This document shows, piece by piece, positions 55,924 to 64,000 of a stretch of DNA of 64,000 bases (position 1 is its first letter; the number at the start of each line of letters is the position of its first letter). Below the pieces are notes generated by a model. That model was not told where the DNA came from. It made no database searches and saw nothing but the letters and a program-made list of their open reading frames with translations. The position numbers and the translations under genes were made by a program. The stretch covers positions 248,001 to 312,000 of the forward strand of contig NZ_JAKZFR010000003.1 of NCBI RefSeq assembly GCF_022808935.1, read 5' to 3'. The DNA is from Geothrix sp. SG200. Its GTDB lineage: Bacteria > Acidobacteriota > Holophagae > Holophagales > Holophagaceae.

Positions 55924-56792
55924 TGCTCGCCTGGCTCGCCTACCTCACCGTGGCCGTGGTGTGGGGCTCCACCTACTTCGCCATCGCCCTGGGCCTGGAA
56001 TCCTTCACGCCCTACGGCCTGGTGGCGGCGCGCTTCTCCCTCGCCTCGGTGCTGGCCCTGGCGATGGGGCGTCTGCGGCGGGAGCCCTGGCCGCCGGCCC
56101 GGGAAGTGGGCCACCTCATGATCGTGGGGGCCCTCCTGCTGGGAGGTGCCAACGCGCTGGTCTCCTGGGCCGAGCTGCACGTCTCCTCGGGCCTTGCGGC
56201 GGTGCTGGCGGCCCTGGTGCCCCTGTGGCTGGCGGTCTTCTCCATGGCGAAGCAGCCGCTGGGCCCCAAGGGGTGGATGGGGCTCCTGCTGGGGTTGGCC
56301 GGCGTCTGCGTGCTGGTGTGGCCCTCGGGCGGCACGCGCGTTCACATGGGCGGCCTGGCGGCCCTGGTGGCGGCGCCCATCATCTGGTCCTGGGGCACGC
56401 TGCACGGCAAGCACTTCGTCCACGGCGGCGGGCTGCTCACCAACGTGGGCATCCAGATGGCCACCGCCGCGGCCATCGGGCTCACGGTCGCGCCCCTCGC
56501 GGGCGGGTTCCTGCGGGGACCGCTCACCCACAAGGCCGTGGGGGCCGCGGTCTACCTGGCCCTGTTCGGCTCCATGCTGGCCTTCTCCGCCTACGTCTAC
56601 CTGGCCAAGGCCTGGCCGCCGGCGAAGATGGGCACCTATGCCTACCTGAACCCGGTGGTGGCCGTGCTGCTGGGGGGCCTCATCCTCCACGAGCCCTTCG
56701 GCCCGCGCCAGGTCCTGGGCATGGGTGTCATCCTGGGAGCGGTGGCGCTGGTGCAGCTGCGGCCGGCGACTCCCGCGGCCGCGAAGGGCTGA
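55923..56792 (+). CDS. EamA/DMT-family exporter
   Basis: A 289-residue protein with ten helices in two EamA repeats: VVWGSTYFAIALGL at the N-terminus, AALVPLWLAVFS at the end of repeat 1, and YLNPVVAVLLGGLILHEP near the end of repeat 2. It overlaps the preceding gene by one base and completes an Lrp-ABM-EamA cassette. Amino-acid or metabolite efflux controlled by the Lrp protein is plausible. Its 3' end overlaps the convergent lipoprotein gene by 65 bases. Confidence 0.9.
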   Translation: MLAWLAYLTVAVVWGSTYFAIALGLESFTPYGLVAARFSLASVLALAMGRLRREPWPPAREVGHLMIVGALLLGGANALVSWAELHVSSGLAAVLAALVPLWLAVFSMAKQPLGPKGWMGLLLGLAGVCVLVWPSGGTRVHMGGLAALVAAPIIWSWGTLHGKHFVHGGGLLTNVGIQMATAAAIGLTVAPLAGGFLRGPLTHKAVGAAVYLALFGSMLAFSAYVYLAKAWPPAKMGTYAYLNPVVAVLLGGLILHEPFGPRQVLGMGVILGAVALVQLRPATPAAAKG

Positions 56793-57492
56793 GGGGGCGG
56801 GGAAAGCCGGGCATGGCCTCGAGGTCGTGGAAGAGCTTTCCTTCGATCTTCCGGAGGGAGGCCTGGAGCTGGCGCTCCCGCTTCGCCTGCTCGGCCGGAG
56901 CCAGGGCCCCCAGCTCCCGGCGGGCCCACAGCACGTAGTAGGTCTCCTCCCAGAGCGGCTTCCCGGCGTCGGCGCGGAGGAGCTTCGCCTCCACCACCGC
57001 GGGGCTGGACCAGCGGCCCATGAGCACCGAGCCGCCGATCCAAAAAGCGCTCTCCTCGAGCAGCTCGTAGGCGCCGAGGCCCACGGCCAGCCGCGGGTCG
57101 TGGGCCAGCACGCCCACACCCACGCCCCATCCCACGCCGCTGGCGATGCCCCAGGCGATGTACTTGGTCCGCACCTCGCCCAGGCTGGTGATGGTCAGGT
57201 CCAGCCGCAGGCCCGAGGCCGGTTCCAGGCGCAGGCTCCGGGCCGCGGCCTCGGCGCGCAGGTCGGCCTCGAAGGCCGCGCGCTGGGCCTCGAGGGCGGC
57301 CCTGCGCGACTCGGGCGTGTCGGCCTCTCCGCCGGGTTCCTTCAGGCGGGCGAGCTTCCGGCTGTGGTCTTCGACGTGGACCGCCAGGGCCAGCGCTGGT
57401 CCGCCGGGTTCAGGTCGCAGCTCGGCCAGGGGCGAGCGGCACGCGAGCCCCGCCAGCGCGAGGGCCGCGGGCAGGAGGGCGCGGAGCGTCAT
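56728..57492 (-). CDS. Lipoprotein of unknown function, third gene of the DUF2339 operon
   Basis: A 254-residue protein with lipobox LAGLAC near residue 18. A coiled-coil-like region (about 50-90, Glu/Ala/Arg-rich) is followed by a Gly-rich hydrophobic stretch (IAWGIASGVGWGVGVGVLAHDP) that may touch a membrane. The C-terminal tail is Pro/Ala-rich and lies in sequence antisense to the exporter gene. The ATG overlaps the DUF3999 stop. No family recognised. Confidence 0.7.
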   Translation of the reverse strand: MTLRALLPAALALAGLACRSPLAELRPEPGGPALALAVHVEDHSRKLARLKEPGGEADTPESRRAALEAQRAAFEADLRAEAAARSLRLEPASGLRLDLTITSLGEVRTKYIAWGIASGVGWGVGVGVLAHDPRLAVGLGAYELLEESAFWIGGSVLMGRWSSPAVVEAKLLRADAGKPLWEETYYVLWARRELGALAPAEQAKRERQLQASLRKIEGKLFHDLEAMPGFPRPLSPSRPRESPAAAAPAPPLPG

Positions 57493-58739
57493 GCGGCGGG
57501 GCTCTCCTTCAGCAGCTTCCAAGCGACGGCGGCCAGGACCAGCACCGCGACCCCCGCCACCCAGGGCATCCAGGGCCGGGCGCGCTCGTCGGCCCCGACC
57601 CGGCGGGGAAGGCCCTGGGGATCGGGCTCGCTGGCGCCGAGGGTCAGGGGGGCGGCGGCGGTCAGGACCTGGAGGGAGGGCAGGGCGCCCAGGCTGCCGG
57701 GCGCGGGTTTGGCCTCCCCCCCCAGGTGGAGGACGTACGCCTGTCCCGCCTCCACGGGGAAGATCAGGGTCTGCCGCCGCACCAGGGCGCGCACCTGCTG
57801 GGGCGTGGCGCCGTCGGGCAGCGTCAGGGTGAGCGTCTTCGCCAGCGTCGGCGCGAGGGCGATGCGGCTGGAGCGCGTGCCCAGGGCCGGGAGGTTCCAG
57901 ACGAGGTCGCCGCCGGTCCAGGTCTGCGCCATCGTCTGCGCCATCCCGGGCCGCTCCGTCTCGGCATGCTCTCCCACCCGGACGTCCGGCGCGAGGGGCG
58001 CGGCCGGCGGCGCCAGCACCAGGTCGAGCCCCACGATGCGCTCCGTGTCGGGCAGCGTCAGCCGCCAGGTCCGCGGCCGGCCCGGCTCCGGGGAGAGAGT
58101 GCCCTCGAGGGCCAGCTCCGCTTCCAGGGCTTCAGGCCGGGTCTCTGCCCGCACCGAGAGCCCGCGGATGCGCGGGGCCTCCCCCTGCGAGGCCACCAGC
58201 ACCAGGCGGTAGCGCTGGCCGTCCCAGGGGAGGTGGAGGGTGTGCCGGTGGCCCGAGGGCGACAGGTCGTAGAGGTGCGTGGCGGCGGGGGCATCGTAGG
58301 CGATGAAGGCGTCGCCCTCGTCCTCGCGTCGCCGCTCGGTCTTCACCTGGGCCACCCAGGGGGCGTGTCCGTCGAGGTCGAAGTCGAGCTCCAGCGTCTC
58401 CCGCTCGCCCACCCGCCAGCCCTCGGGAAGCTTCAGCGAGAACTCGGCCGTGGGCCGGCCCTCGGCGTCCCGCCCGGTCAGCAGGTGATCCAGGGCCAGG
58501 GTGCGCGATTCCCAGAGACCCTCGCGGGCCTCCAGGAAGGGGACGCTCCGCCCCTCCGCATCGCCGATCCAGGCGCCCTTCATCTGGCGCTGGGCGTCCC
58601 CGTCCAGGGGCAGGCGCACCCACCCGCTGGCGGCCGGCGCCAGGATGGGTCGCCGGCGCAGGGCTGCGGCGTCCTCGCGGGTGCAGGCGAGGCCGAGCAG
58701 GAGGAGGCCCAGGGGAGCGATCAGTCGGATGGAGGTCAT
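57489..58739 (-). CDS. DUF3999-family protein
   Basis: A 416-residue exported protein, N-terminal lipobox-like LLGLAC, a long beta-rich periplasmic region, and a C-terminal transmembrane helix (about 390-408, MPWVAGVAVLVLAAVAWKLL). The pairing with a DUF2339 protein upstream is typical for DUF3999. It is coupled on both sides by ATGA overlaps. Function unknown; an envelope role is inferred from topology. Confidence 0.8.
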   Translation of the reverse strand: MTSIRLIAPLGLLLLGLACTREDAAALRRRPILAPAASGWVRLPLDGDAQRQMKGAWIGDAEGRSVPFLEAREGLWESRTLALDHLLTGRDAEGRPTAEFSLKLPEGWRVGERETLELDFDLDGHAPWVAQVKTERRREDEGDAFIAYDAPAATHLYDLSPSGHRHTLHLPWDGQRYRLVLVASQGEAPRIRGLSVRAETRPEALEAELALEGTLSPEPGRPRTWRLTLPDTERIVGLDLVLAPPAAPLAPDVRVGEHAETERPGMAQTMAQTWTGGDLVWNLPALGTRSSRIALAPTLAKTLTLTLPDGATPQQVRALVRRQTLIFPVEAGQAYVLHLGGEAKPAPGSLGALPSLQVLTAAAPLTLGASEPDPQGLPRRVGADERARPWMPWVAGVAVLVLAAVAWKLLKESPAA

Positions 58740-60457
58740 GCGTTCCCCTCGGGATGATGCCGGTGGGCGAGGATGGCGGCCGCCATGCCGATGGCCCCCA
58801 CGCCCAGGAAGGCCAGGGCGCGCAGGGGGGTGTCGGCGCGGTCGAGGTCCGACACGATGAGCTTGAAGCTCGCGATCCCCATCCAGGCATAGCCGGCGGC
58901 GAGCAGGGCGCGGCGGGCCGCCTCGCGCTGGCCCAGCCCCCGCATCCACTGCCAGGCGCCGGACAGGGCCCACACCAGCGTCATGGCGATGGAGGCGGCG
59001 CGGGAGGGGCCCCAGGCGGCCGGGGTGGGGGTCTGGAGCCACTGCACCAGCCGGGCCGCTTCGAAGGCCAGGGTCACGTTGGCCGTCACCTCCAGGGCGA
59101 GGAACGAGACCACCCCCAGGGGGCCGCCGCGCCGCGTGAGCAGGAACCAGGCGGCGGAGGCCAGGGCGCCTTCGACGAAGGAGGCATGAAGGAAGGGCGC
59201 CGTCCCGCTGCCGTGGAAGAAGAGGCTGTCCAGGCCGTGGAAGGCCCAGCGGAACGTGGTGAGCAACGCCATGCCCGCCGCCAGCCAGCGCAGGGCGGTG
59301 GCCTCCTGCGTGAACTCCCCCTCCTCGGCCTTCCGGGAGGCCCAGGCCAGGCCCAGGGCGAAGACGCCCCAGAGGGGGCCCACCCAGCGCCAGGCCAGGG
59401 CCACGGGCACCGCCAGGGCGAGGTGCCCCGCTGCCAGCGCCAGCAGGCCCCAGTCCGCCTGACGGCCGCCCAGGCGGCGGCGCAGCGGCTTCACGAGGGC
59501 CAGGTTCAGGGCGGCGAGGGCGAGCACCGGCGCTGCGAAGGCTTCGGGCGCGAGGTCCAGGCGCTTCCACACCAGGCCGCCGTACGTGGTGGCCAGGATC
59601 GAGGCGACCAGCCAGAGCACGGTCGGCGTGCCCGGTTTCTCATCCCGTCCCGGCAGCCAGGCCCAGCCTCCGGCCAGGGCCAGGTGGAGGGCCAGCAGGC
59701 CCGCCAGGGCCGGGGCGTCGGCCTTCAGCACCTCGGTGCAGGCCGGGAGCAGAAGGAGCCAGGTGCCGATGAGCGCGGTCCAGCGGGCGCCGTGCCAGGC
59801 CTCCCCGGTCCTGGCGAGGTAGGGCACCGCCAGCGCCGCGGCCATGAGCACGGCCAGGTAGATGGCCAGGGCCACCTCGTGGTGCCCGCCCTGGCTGAAG
59901 ACCAGCGGGGCGGCGAGGCCGGAGACCAGGGCCACGGTCAGGGCGCCGCCGCTGCGGCCCCGGGCCGCCAGGCCACCGGCCACCAGCGTGACCAGGGCCG
60001 CCGCCACCAGGCCCAGGGTGGCGGGGTAGAAGTGGTAGGCCATGGCCCCGGCCCGGAAGGTGAACTGCAGGGTGCCCAGGCCCGCCAGGAGCAGGGCCAC
60101 GCCCAGGCGGCGTCCCTCACCGAAGATGAGCTTCCCCGCGGTGCCGGCGATGGCGGCGCCGACCAGCAGCCCCAGGGCGAAGCGCAGCTCGGCCCCGAGC
60201 CACCCCTGCTGGATGGCCCAGTGGAAGAAGAAGACGGCCCCTACGAGGAAGAGGGAAGCTGCCGCGCCGGCGATCCAGACCACCGGAGAAAGCGGCTTCC
60301 GGGACGCGGCGGCGGGTGCTTTGCGGGCCCTGGGCGCGGCGGGCGGAGGCACGGGCACCTGCTGGCGCTGGAGGAGCCAGGCCACCTGCGCCTCCAGGCG
60401 GGCCACCCGCTCGGTGAGATCCGGGGAGGCGGACTGATCCTGCGGAAGCTCGGCCAT
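58736..60457 (-). CDS. DUF2339 polytopic membrane protein
   Basis: A 573-residue protein with an N-terminal coiled coil (about 13-33, LTERVARLEAQVAWLLQRQQ), a Pro/Ala linker, and then 14 or more hydrophobic helices. The conserved DUF2339 stretch WAIQQGWLGAELRFALGLLVG is at about 84-104. It heads an overlapping three-gene operon. Just upstream are a promoter and an 18-base palindrome. Function of the family is not established. Confidence 0.87.
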   Translation of the reverse strand: MAELPQDQSASPDLTERVARLEAQVAWLLQRQQVPVPPPAAPRARKAPAAASRKPLSPVVWIAGAAASLFLVGAVFFFHWAIQQGWLGAELRFALGLLVGAAIAGTAGKLIFGEGRRLGVALLLAGLGTLQFTFRAGAMAYHFYPATLGLVAAALVTLVAGGLAARGRSGGALTVALVSGLAAPLVFSQGGHHEVALAIYLAVLMAAALAVPYLARTGEAWHGARWTALIGTWLLLLPACTEVLKADAPALAGLLALHLALAGGWAWLPGRDEKPGTPTVLWLVASILATTYGGLVWKRLDLAPEAFAAPVLALAALNLALVKPLRRRLGGRQADWGLLALAAGHLALAVPVALAWRWVGPLWGVFALGLAWASRKAEEGEFTQEATALRWLAAGMALLTTFRWAFHGLDSLFFHGSGTAPFLHASFVEGALASAAWFLLTRRGGPLGVVSFLALEVTANVTLAFEAARLVQWLQTPTPAAWGPSRAASIAMTLVWALSGAWQWMRGLGQREAARRALLAAGYAWMGIASFKLIVSDLDRADTPLRALAFLGVGAIGMAAAILAHRHHPEGNA

Positions 60458-60464
60458 GAGGTCT

Positions 60465-60482
60465 CCATACGGAAGCGTATGG
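60465..60482 (-). promoter_or_regulatory. Palindrome (operator candidate) upstream of DUF2339 operon
   Basis: A perfect 7-bp inverted repeat with a 4-base spacer (CCATACG GAAG CGTATGG), ending 7 bases before the DUF2339 start codon. It overlaps the predicted transcription start near 60477 and the GGAG that could serve as ribosome-binding site, so either a repressor site or an RNA hairpin is possible. Confidence 0.6.
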
Positions 60483-60483
60483 A

Positions 60484-60513
60484 ATCATGGGATGGCGGTT
60501 CCGGCCCTGTCAA
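60484..60513 (-). promoter_or_regulatory. Sigma70-like promoter for the DUF2339 operon
   Basis: On the minus strand, a consensus TTGACA (60513-60508), an 18-base spacer and CATGAT (60489-60484). It lies in the 78-base gap after the GGDEF gene. Confidence 0.55.
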
Positions 60514-60535
60514 GCGGCCCGGTCTTCCCGGCAGG

Positions 60536-61993
60536 TCAGCCGATGACGCGGTCCCGGCCCTCGGCCTTGGCCCGGTAGAGGGCCTTGTCAGCCCGGGCCA
60601 GCAGGCGCTCCAGGCTGTCCGCGGGGCCTTCCCAGGTGGCCAGGCCGACGCTCAACGTCACGCGGTCGTTCTTGGGAAGTCCCGGCAGGGGCTCGAGGAC
60701 CACCTGCTCGCGGAGCCGCTCCGCCAGGGCGCGGATGCCCTCCAGCTCGGTCTGGGGCCCGTAGGCCAGGAACTCCTCGCCGCCGATTCGGCCCAGCTGG
60801 TCCACCTTGCGCAGGGCGAAGGACATGCGCTGGGCCATGACGCTGAGCACCTGATCGCCGGTGGCATGGCCGAACCGGTCGTTCACGGCCTTGAAGTGGT
60901 CCAGGTCGATCAGCATCACGGACAGGTTCTGTCCGAACCGGCCGCACTGGTCCACCTCGATCTTGAGCATGTCGAGGATGTGGCGCCGGTTGAACAGGCC
61001 CGTCAGCGGGTCGCGGATGGCCTGGTGGTAGAGGCGGAGGCGGGAGTCCTCCAGGGTGAGGAGGCGGCCCAGCTCCTCGTTGGCGATCTCGAACAGCCGC
61101 TCATATTCCTCGACGGAGCGGCGCTCGGCGAAGAAACCCAGAGCGCCCACGGCCGGGTAGCCGGGCATGAGGGCGGGCAGCACCCGCATCACCGGATCCC
61201 GGAGGGTGCGCCGCCGTTCGTCTCCGTCATCCACGGGGTGCCATCGGCACTCGGTCGGGACCCCGGCGGGCGAGAACTGGAGCAGGGAGGTCTCGAGGGC
61301 CCGGCGGTCCTCCTCGCTGGCCGAGGTGCCGTGGGCCCCGTGGCAGACGGTGCCTTCTTCGCCCATGTAGGACACCAGGATGGCTCCGGGCAGCACGAGC
61401 TCCTGGAGGATCTCGATGAACCCGCGGATGAGCCGCAGGGTGTCGTGCTCCACGGTGTAGAGGCGGGAGATGGAGTCGCGCAGCGCCGTCTCCACCACGC
61501 GCTGCTCCAGGGCCATGGCCAAGCGGCGCTGGATGGCGTCCACGCCGAAGTTCTCCTGGGCGAGCCGGGGGGTGCCGGGAAGGGGCCGCAGCCGGTCGGT
61601 CTGCTCCACCAGGGAGGTGGCCGCCTCCACCACATGGTCGAGGTCCCGCCCCTTCACCAGGAAGCGGTCCGCCCCGCAGGTCTTGGCCCAGAAGCGCGCC
61701 AGGCCCACGCCCTGGGCCGTCAGCAGGAGCACGGGCAGGTTGCGCGTGGCCCGGTCGTCCTTCAGCAGGCGGCAGAGCTGGTAGCCGTCCAGCAGGGGCA
61801 TGACGCAGTCGCTCACCACCACGTCCGGGCATTCCGTGGCGAGGACGATGAGTGCCTCGGCGCCGTTCTTGGCCTCGAGGGTGGTGTGTCCATGCCGCTG
61901 GAAGAGGTGATGCAGGAGGCTCAGCTGGATGGGATTGTCGTCCACCAGGAGTACCTGGAGGGTCTTGGTGGCCTTGGCTGCGGCAATCGTCAT
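60536..61993 (-). CDS. Receiver-GGDEF diguanylate cyclase
   Basis: A 485-residue protein that makes cyclic di-GMP. The receiver domain (about 12-130) has phospho-acceptor D62 in VVVSDCVMP. A middle region (about 165-320), partly GAF-like, links it to the GGDEF domain. The active motif is G404-G-E-E-F408, and an RxxD inhibitory site (R395-K-V-D398) lies five residues before it, so product inhibition is expected. The ATG at 61993 begins the receiver; the in-frame sequence upstream is Pro-rich and unsupported. The cognate kinase is not adjacent. Confidence 0.92.
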   Translation of the reverse strand: MTIAAAKATKTLQVLLVDDNPIQLSLLHHLFQRHGHTTLEAKNGAEALIVLATECPDVVVSDCVMPLLDGYQLCRLLKDDRATRNLPVLLLTAQGVGLARFWAKTCGADRFLVKGRDLDHVVEAATSLVEQTDRLRPLPGTPRLAQENFGVDAIQRRLAMALEQRVVETALRDSISRLYTVEHDTLRLIRGFIEILQELVLPGAILVSYMGEEGTVCHGAHGTSASEEDRRALETSLLQFSPAGVPTECRWHPVDDGDERRRTLRDPVMRVLPALMPGYPAVGALGFFAERRSVEEYERLFEIANEELGRLLTLEDSRLRLYHQAIRDPLTGLFNRRHILDMLKIEVDQCGRFGQNLSVMLIDLDHFKAVNDRFGHATGDQVLSVMAQRMSFALRKVDQLGRIGGEEFLAYGPQTELEGIRALAERLREQVVLEPLPGLPKNDRVTLSVGLATWEGPADSLERLLARADKALYRAKAEGRDRVIG

Positions 61994-62133
61994 GGGTCCA
62001 GCGTCAGGTGGAGGAGGAAAGCCGGATGAGGGCGGAGGTGGGAACCCTCCCTGGGCCAGACATGGGATGCTGGACGGGGAGGCTGCCCCATGATGGCCAC
62101 CGTCGGGTGGAAAGAACAGAGAAAGGTGAGTCC

Positions 62134-63582
62134 GTGGATGCACCCCTGATCCTGGCCCTGAGCCGGACGTGGCTCCGGGAACGGGGCGAGCTGCCTGTGG
62201 AGGCCGTCTGGGCCTCGAACCGGGCCCTGGGCCTGCGCTGGGCGGGACGGAAGGCCGCCGAGGGCTGGGTGCTGCTGCTCCAGCCCAGGCCTGAACTCTG
62301 GCTGCTGGATTCGGCCCATCCCGCCTGGGCGCGCCTCCAGGCCGAGGCCCCGAAGGACAGCGGGAAGCTCTGGGGCCCCTGGCTCCAGGGGGCGAGGCTG
62401 AAGGCCGTGGAGGGGGACCCGCGGGAGCGCTGGCTGGGCCTCGTCTTCCAGCGCCGGGCCATCACGGGCCGCCTGGAGACCGTGCGCCTGGCCTTCCAGG
62501 CCATCCCCGGCCGGGCCGGCATCCGGGCGGATGGTCTGGATACCCAGATGCCCCGCCTGGGCTTGGGCTCGCCCTTCCCTGCCGCGGCGCCGGAGCCTCA
62601 GGAGGACCCGCCCCCCCTCCGCCGCTGGCGAGACCGGTGGGGCGCGGACCTGGAGCGGGCGCTGGCGGGGGAGATCCCCGAAGTCCTGGAGGGCGAAGGG
62701 GGCCTGCTGGACCGGCACCACGCCTGGTCCGCGGCCCGGGCCGAGGAACTGATCCTGGCCCCGGCCCAGGCGGCGGCCGAGCGGAAGCGCCAGGCGGAGG
62801 TCGCGCGTATGGCGCGGCTGGCCCAGGCCCTGGCCCGGGACCGGACGAAGCACGAGGCCGTGCTGCCTCTCAAGGTCCAGGCCCAGCGTCTGGCGGCGGA
62901 GCTGTACCGCCTCAAGGGAGCCACGGGGGAGGCCGTGCTGCTGGATGGGACGCGCGTGCCCCTGCCGGAAGGGCGCCTGGCCGAGGACGCCGCCCAGACC
63001 TGGTTTGCCGCGGCCAAGAAGGCAGAGCGGGGCCTGGCGCGGGTGCGGGAACTGGATGCCGAGCTCGCCCGCGAGCGGTCGGCCTGGGCGGAGCGGATGG
63101 AGGCCGAGGCCGCGGGCCTTGCGCCGGAGCCGCCTTCCACGCGACAACGGAGCGGCAAGGACGCGGTGAAAGGCAAGGGGACGAAGCGGATGGGCGCACC
63201 GGAGACGAAACGAAAGGACGGCAAGGGCGCGGCCTTCCGCAGCGTCATGGTGGACGGCTTCGAGGTGCTCATCGGCAAGGGCGATGCGGAGAACGACCAG
63301 CTCACCTTCAAGGTGGCCGACAACATGGACTTCTGGCTGCACGTGGCCAGCGTGCCCGGCAGCCACGTGGTCATCCGCAATCCCGACAAGCTGAGCGAGC
63401 TGCCGCGCCACGTGCTGGAGCGCGCCGCCGAGCTGGCCGCCTACCACAGCAAGGCCCGGGACGGCGGGAAGGTGGAGGTCCACCTGGCCCGCATCGCCGA
63501 CATCAGCAAGCCCCGAGGCTTCGCGCCGGGCAAGGTGATCCTGAAAAAGTGGGTGGGGATCCGGGTCTATCCCAAACCCTGA
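62134..63582 (+). CDS. NFACT-domain (RqcH/Fibronectin-binding-like) protein
   Basis: A 482-residue protein, GTG start with AAAGGTGAG upstream. The N-terminal NFACT-N-like region (LLLQPRPELWLLDSAHPAW) is shorter than in B. subtilis RqcH. A long Ala/Arg/Glu coiled coil (about 205-375) follows. The C-terminal NFACT-R domain is well kept (VDGFEVLIGKGDAENDQL, DFWLHVASVPGSHVVI). RqcH adds Ala tails to stalled nascent chains on the 50S subunit; that role here is inference. Confidence 0.87.
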   Translation: MDAPLILALSRTWLRERGELPVEAVWASNRALGLRWAGRKAAEGWVLLLQPRPELWLLDSAHPAWARLQAEAPKDSGKLWGPWLQGARLKAVEGDPRERWLGLVFQRRAITGRLETVRLAFQAIPGRAGIRADGLDTQMPRLGLGSPFPAAAPEPQEDPPPLRRWRDRWGADLERALAGEIPEVLEGEGGLLDRHHAWSAARAEELILAPAQAAAERKRQAEVARMARLAQALARDRTKHEAVLPLKVQAQRLAAELYRLKGATGEAVLLDGTRVPLPEGRLAEDAAQTWFAAAKKAERGLARVRELDAELARERSAWAERMEAEAAGLAPEPPSTRQRSGKDAVKGKGTKRMGAPETKRKDGKGAAFRSVMVDGFEVLIGKGDAENDQLTFKVADNMDFWLHVASVPGSHVVIRNPDKLSELPRHVLERAAELAAYHSKARDGGKVEVHLARIADISKPRGFAPGKVILKKWVGIRVYPKP

Positions 63583-63615
63583 GGTCCCAAGCCGTGAAGG
63601 TTCAACCTGTGGAGG

Positions 63616-64000
63616 CTACTCCGCCTTCACCGCGAAGGGCTTGAAGCCCGCCTTCTTGAGCTTCTCGGCCGTCTTGTCGATGGCCGCGCGGTCCGCCGAC
63701 TTGGCGAGGCGCACCTTCAGCTGGCCCTTGTCCTTGAGGGTGGTGGTGGTGAAGCCGGCAGCCTTGGCCTTGTCGGCCACGCGCTTGGCCTCGGCCGCAT
63801 CAGAGGTGGACACGAGCTGGAGGGTCCAGGCGCCCTCCCGGGCCGGGGCCGCCTCGGTCCTGGGCTCGGGCCTGGGGGCCGTGGCATCCACCCGCGGGGT
63901 CGCCACGAGCTTGTCCGGGCCGTCGCCTTCGAAGATCTTGAGCTGGTCCACCAGCGGCTCGGGAAGGTCCTTGAGCTCCTCCTCCACGCCTTTCTGGGCG
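63616..64000 (-). CDS. SPOR-domain protein, 5' end outside window
   Basis: The C-terminal 127 residues are visible. The reading frame is open to the window edge, and a GTG at 63987 is probably internal. A Pro/Glu-rich segment is followed by a SPOR-like peptidoglycan-binding domain (WTLQLVSTSDAAEAKRVADK, then a second strand-helix unit). SPOR proteins are recruited to denuded glycan at the septum. Confidence 0.8.
   Translation of the reverse strand, partial: AQKGVEEELKDLPEPLVDQLKIFEGDGPDKLVATPRVDATAPRPEPRTEAAPAREGAWTLQLVSTSDAAEAKRVADKAKAAGFTTTTLKDKGQLKVRLAKSADRAAIDKTAEKLKKAGFKPFAVKAE

Noticed and set aside
58754-62029. Open frame of more than 1000 codons on the + strand
   Set aside because: Antisense to the DUF3999 start, DUF2339 and GGDEF genes, with low-complexity Gly/Gln/Glu composition and no recognisable domain.

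Overview
The window is a GC-rich, densely packed bacterial chromosome segment. It carries no transposase, phage, rRNA, tRNA or CRISPR features. The gene content suggests a diderm: LPS-core enzymes GmhA and KdsA, lipoproteins, small outer-membrane barrels, TonB-domain proteins and DsbD. It also suggests redox-active respiration (c-type heme proteins, hemerythrin, bacterioferritin). Together with the protein flavour, for example the MITGYNTD-type protein and the response regulator with a 'REIAWEVMPELA' tail, this fits Acidobacteriota, probably the Holophaga/Geothrix group. That placement is inference from sequence flavour only.

Layout. 1-4.8 kb: cell-wall elongation and replication genes in one overlapping + strand run (PBP2, RodA, LigA). 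4.8-14.4 kb: a Ser/Thr kinase, a small lipoprotein, a PLP transsulfuration enzyme, a CYTH protein, a membrane-anchored unknown, a response-regulator-like protein paired with a conserved unknown, a DUF1275 protein and asparaginase. 14.4-19.8 kb: SerS with an overlapping orphan ABC ATPase, a PpiD-like chaperone facing back, and def-fmt. 19.9-28.5 kb: a large TPR protein, cytidine deaminase, DUF58 protein, amino-acid permease, riboflavin synthase, kelch lipoprotein and SmpB. 28.5-31.5 kb: DedA, and a TerC plus HPF-like pair divergent from an NhaR-type LysR regulator. 31.5-35.9 kb: a minus-strand run of Pip, EamA, HemW, DUF4124 protein and GmhA. 35.9-44.1 kb: a monoheme membrane protein, hemerythrin, a heme-plus-triple-rhodanese protein, FtsK, a polysaccharide deacetylase, a QueD-like protein and an HD hydrolase. 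44.2-49.5 kb: iron storage (Bfd, Bfr) and thiol redox genes (DsbD and two thioredoxin-fold proteins). 49.5-54.1 kb: an endonuclease III fused to a BtuF-like domain, an Mtd1-type methylene-THF dehydrogenase, a TonB-domain protein, a small barrel and a GNAT enzyme. 54.1-64 kb: KdsA, an Lrp/ABM/EamA cassette, a DUF2339-DUF3999-lipoprotein operon behind a promoter and palindrome, a REC-GGDEF protein, an NFACT protein and a SPOR-domain fragment.

Many neighbours are translationally coupled through ATGA, GTGA or even CTGA overlaps. Short-period tandem repeats (units of 7, 9 and 12 bp) lie at several gene ends and inside coding sequence. In one place a 7-bp array encodes the linker that joins endonuclease III to a metal-chelate receptor domain. 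The observations most worth following are this fusion, the yeast-Mtd1-like FolD homologue, a QueD-like protein lacking the catalytic Cys, and the operator-like palindrome in front of the DUF2339 operon. No gap longer than about 205 bases lacks a gene.
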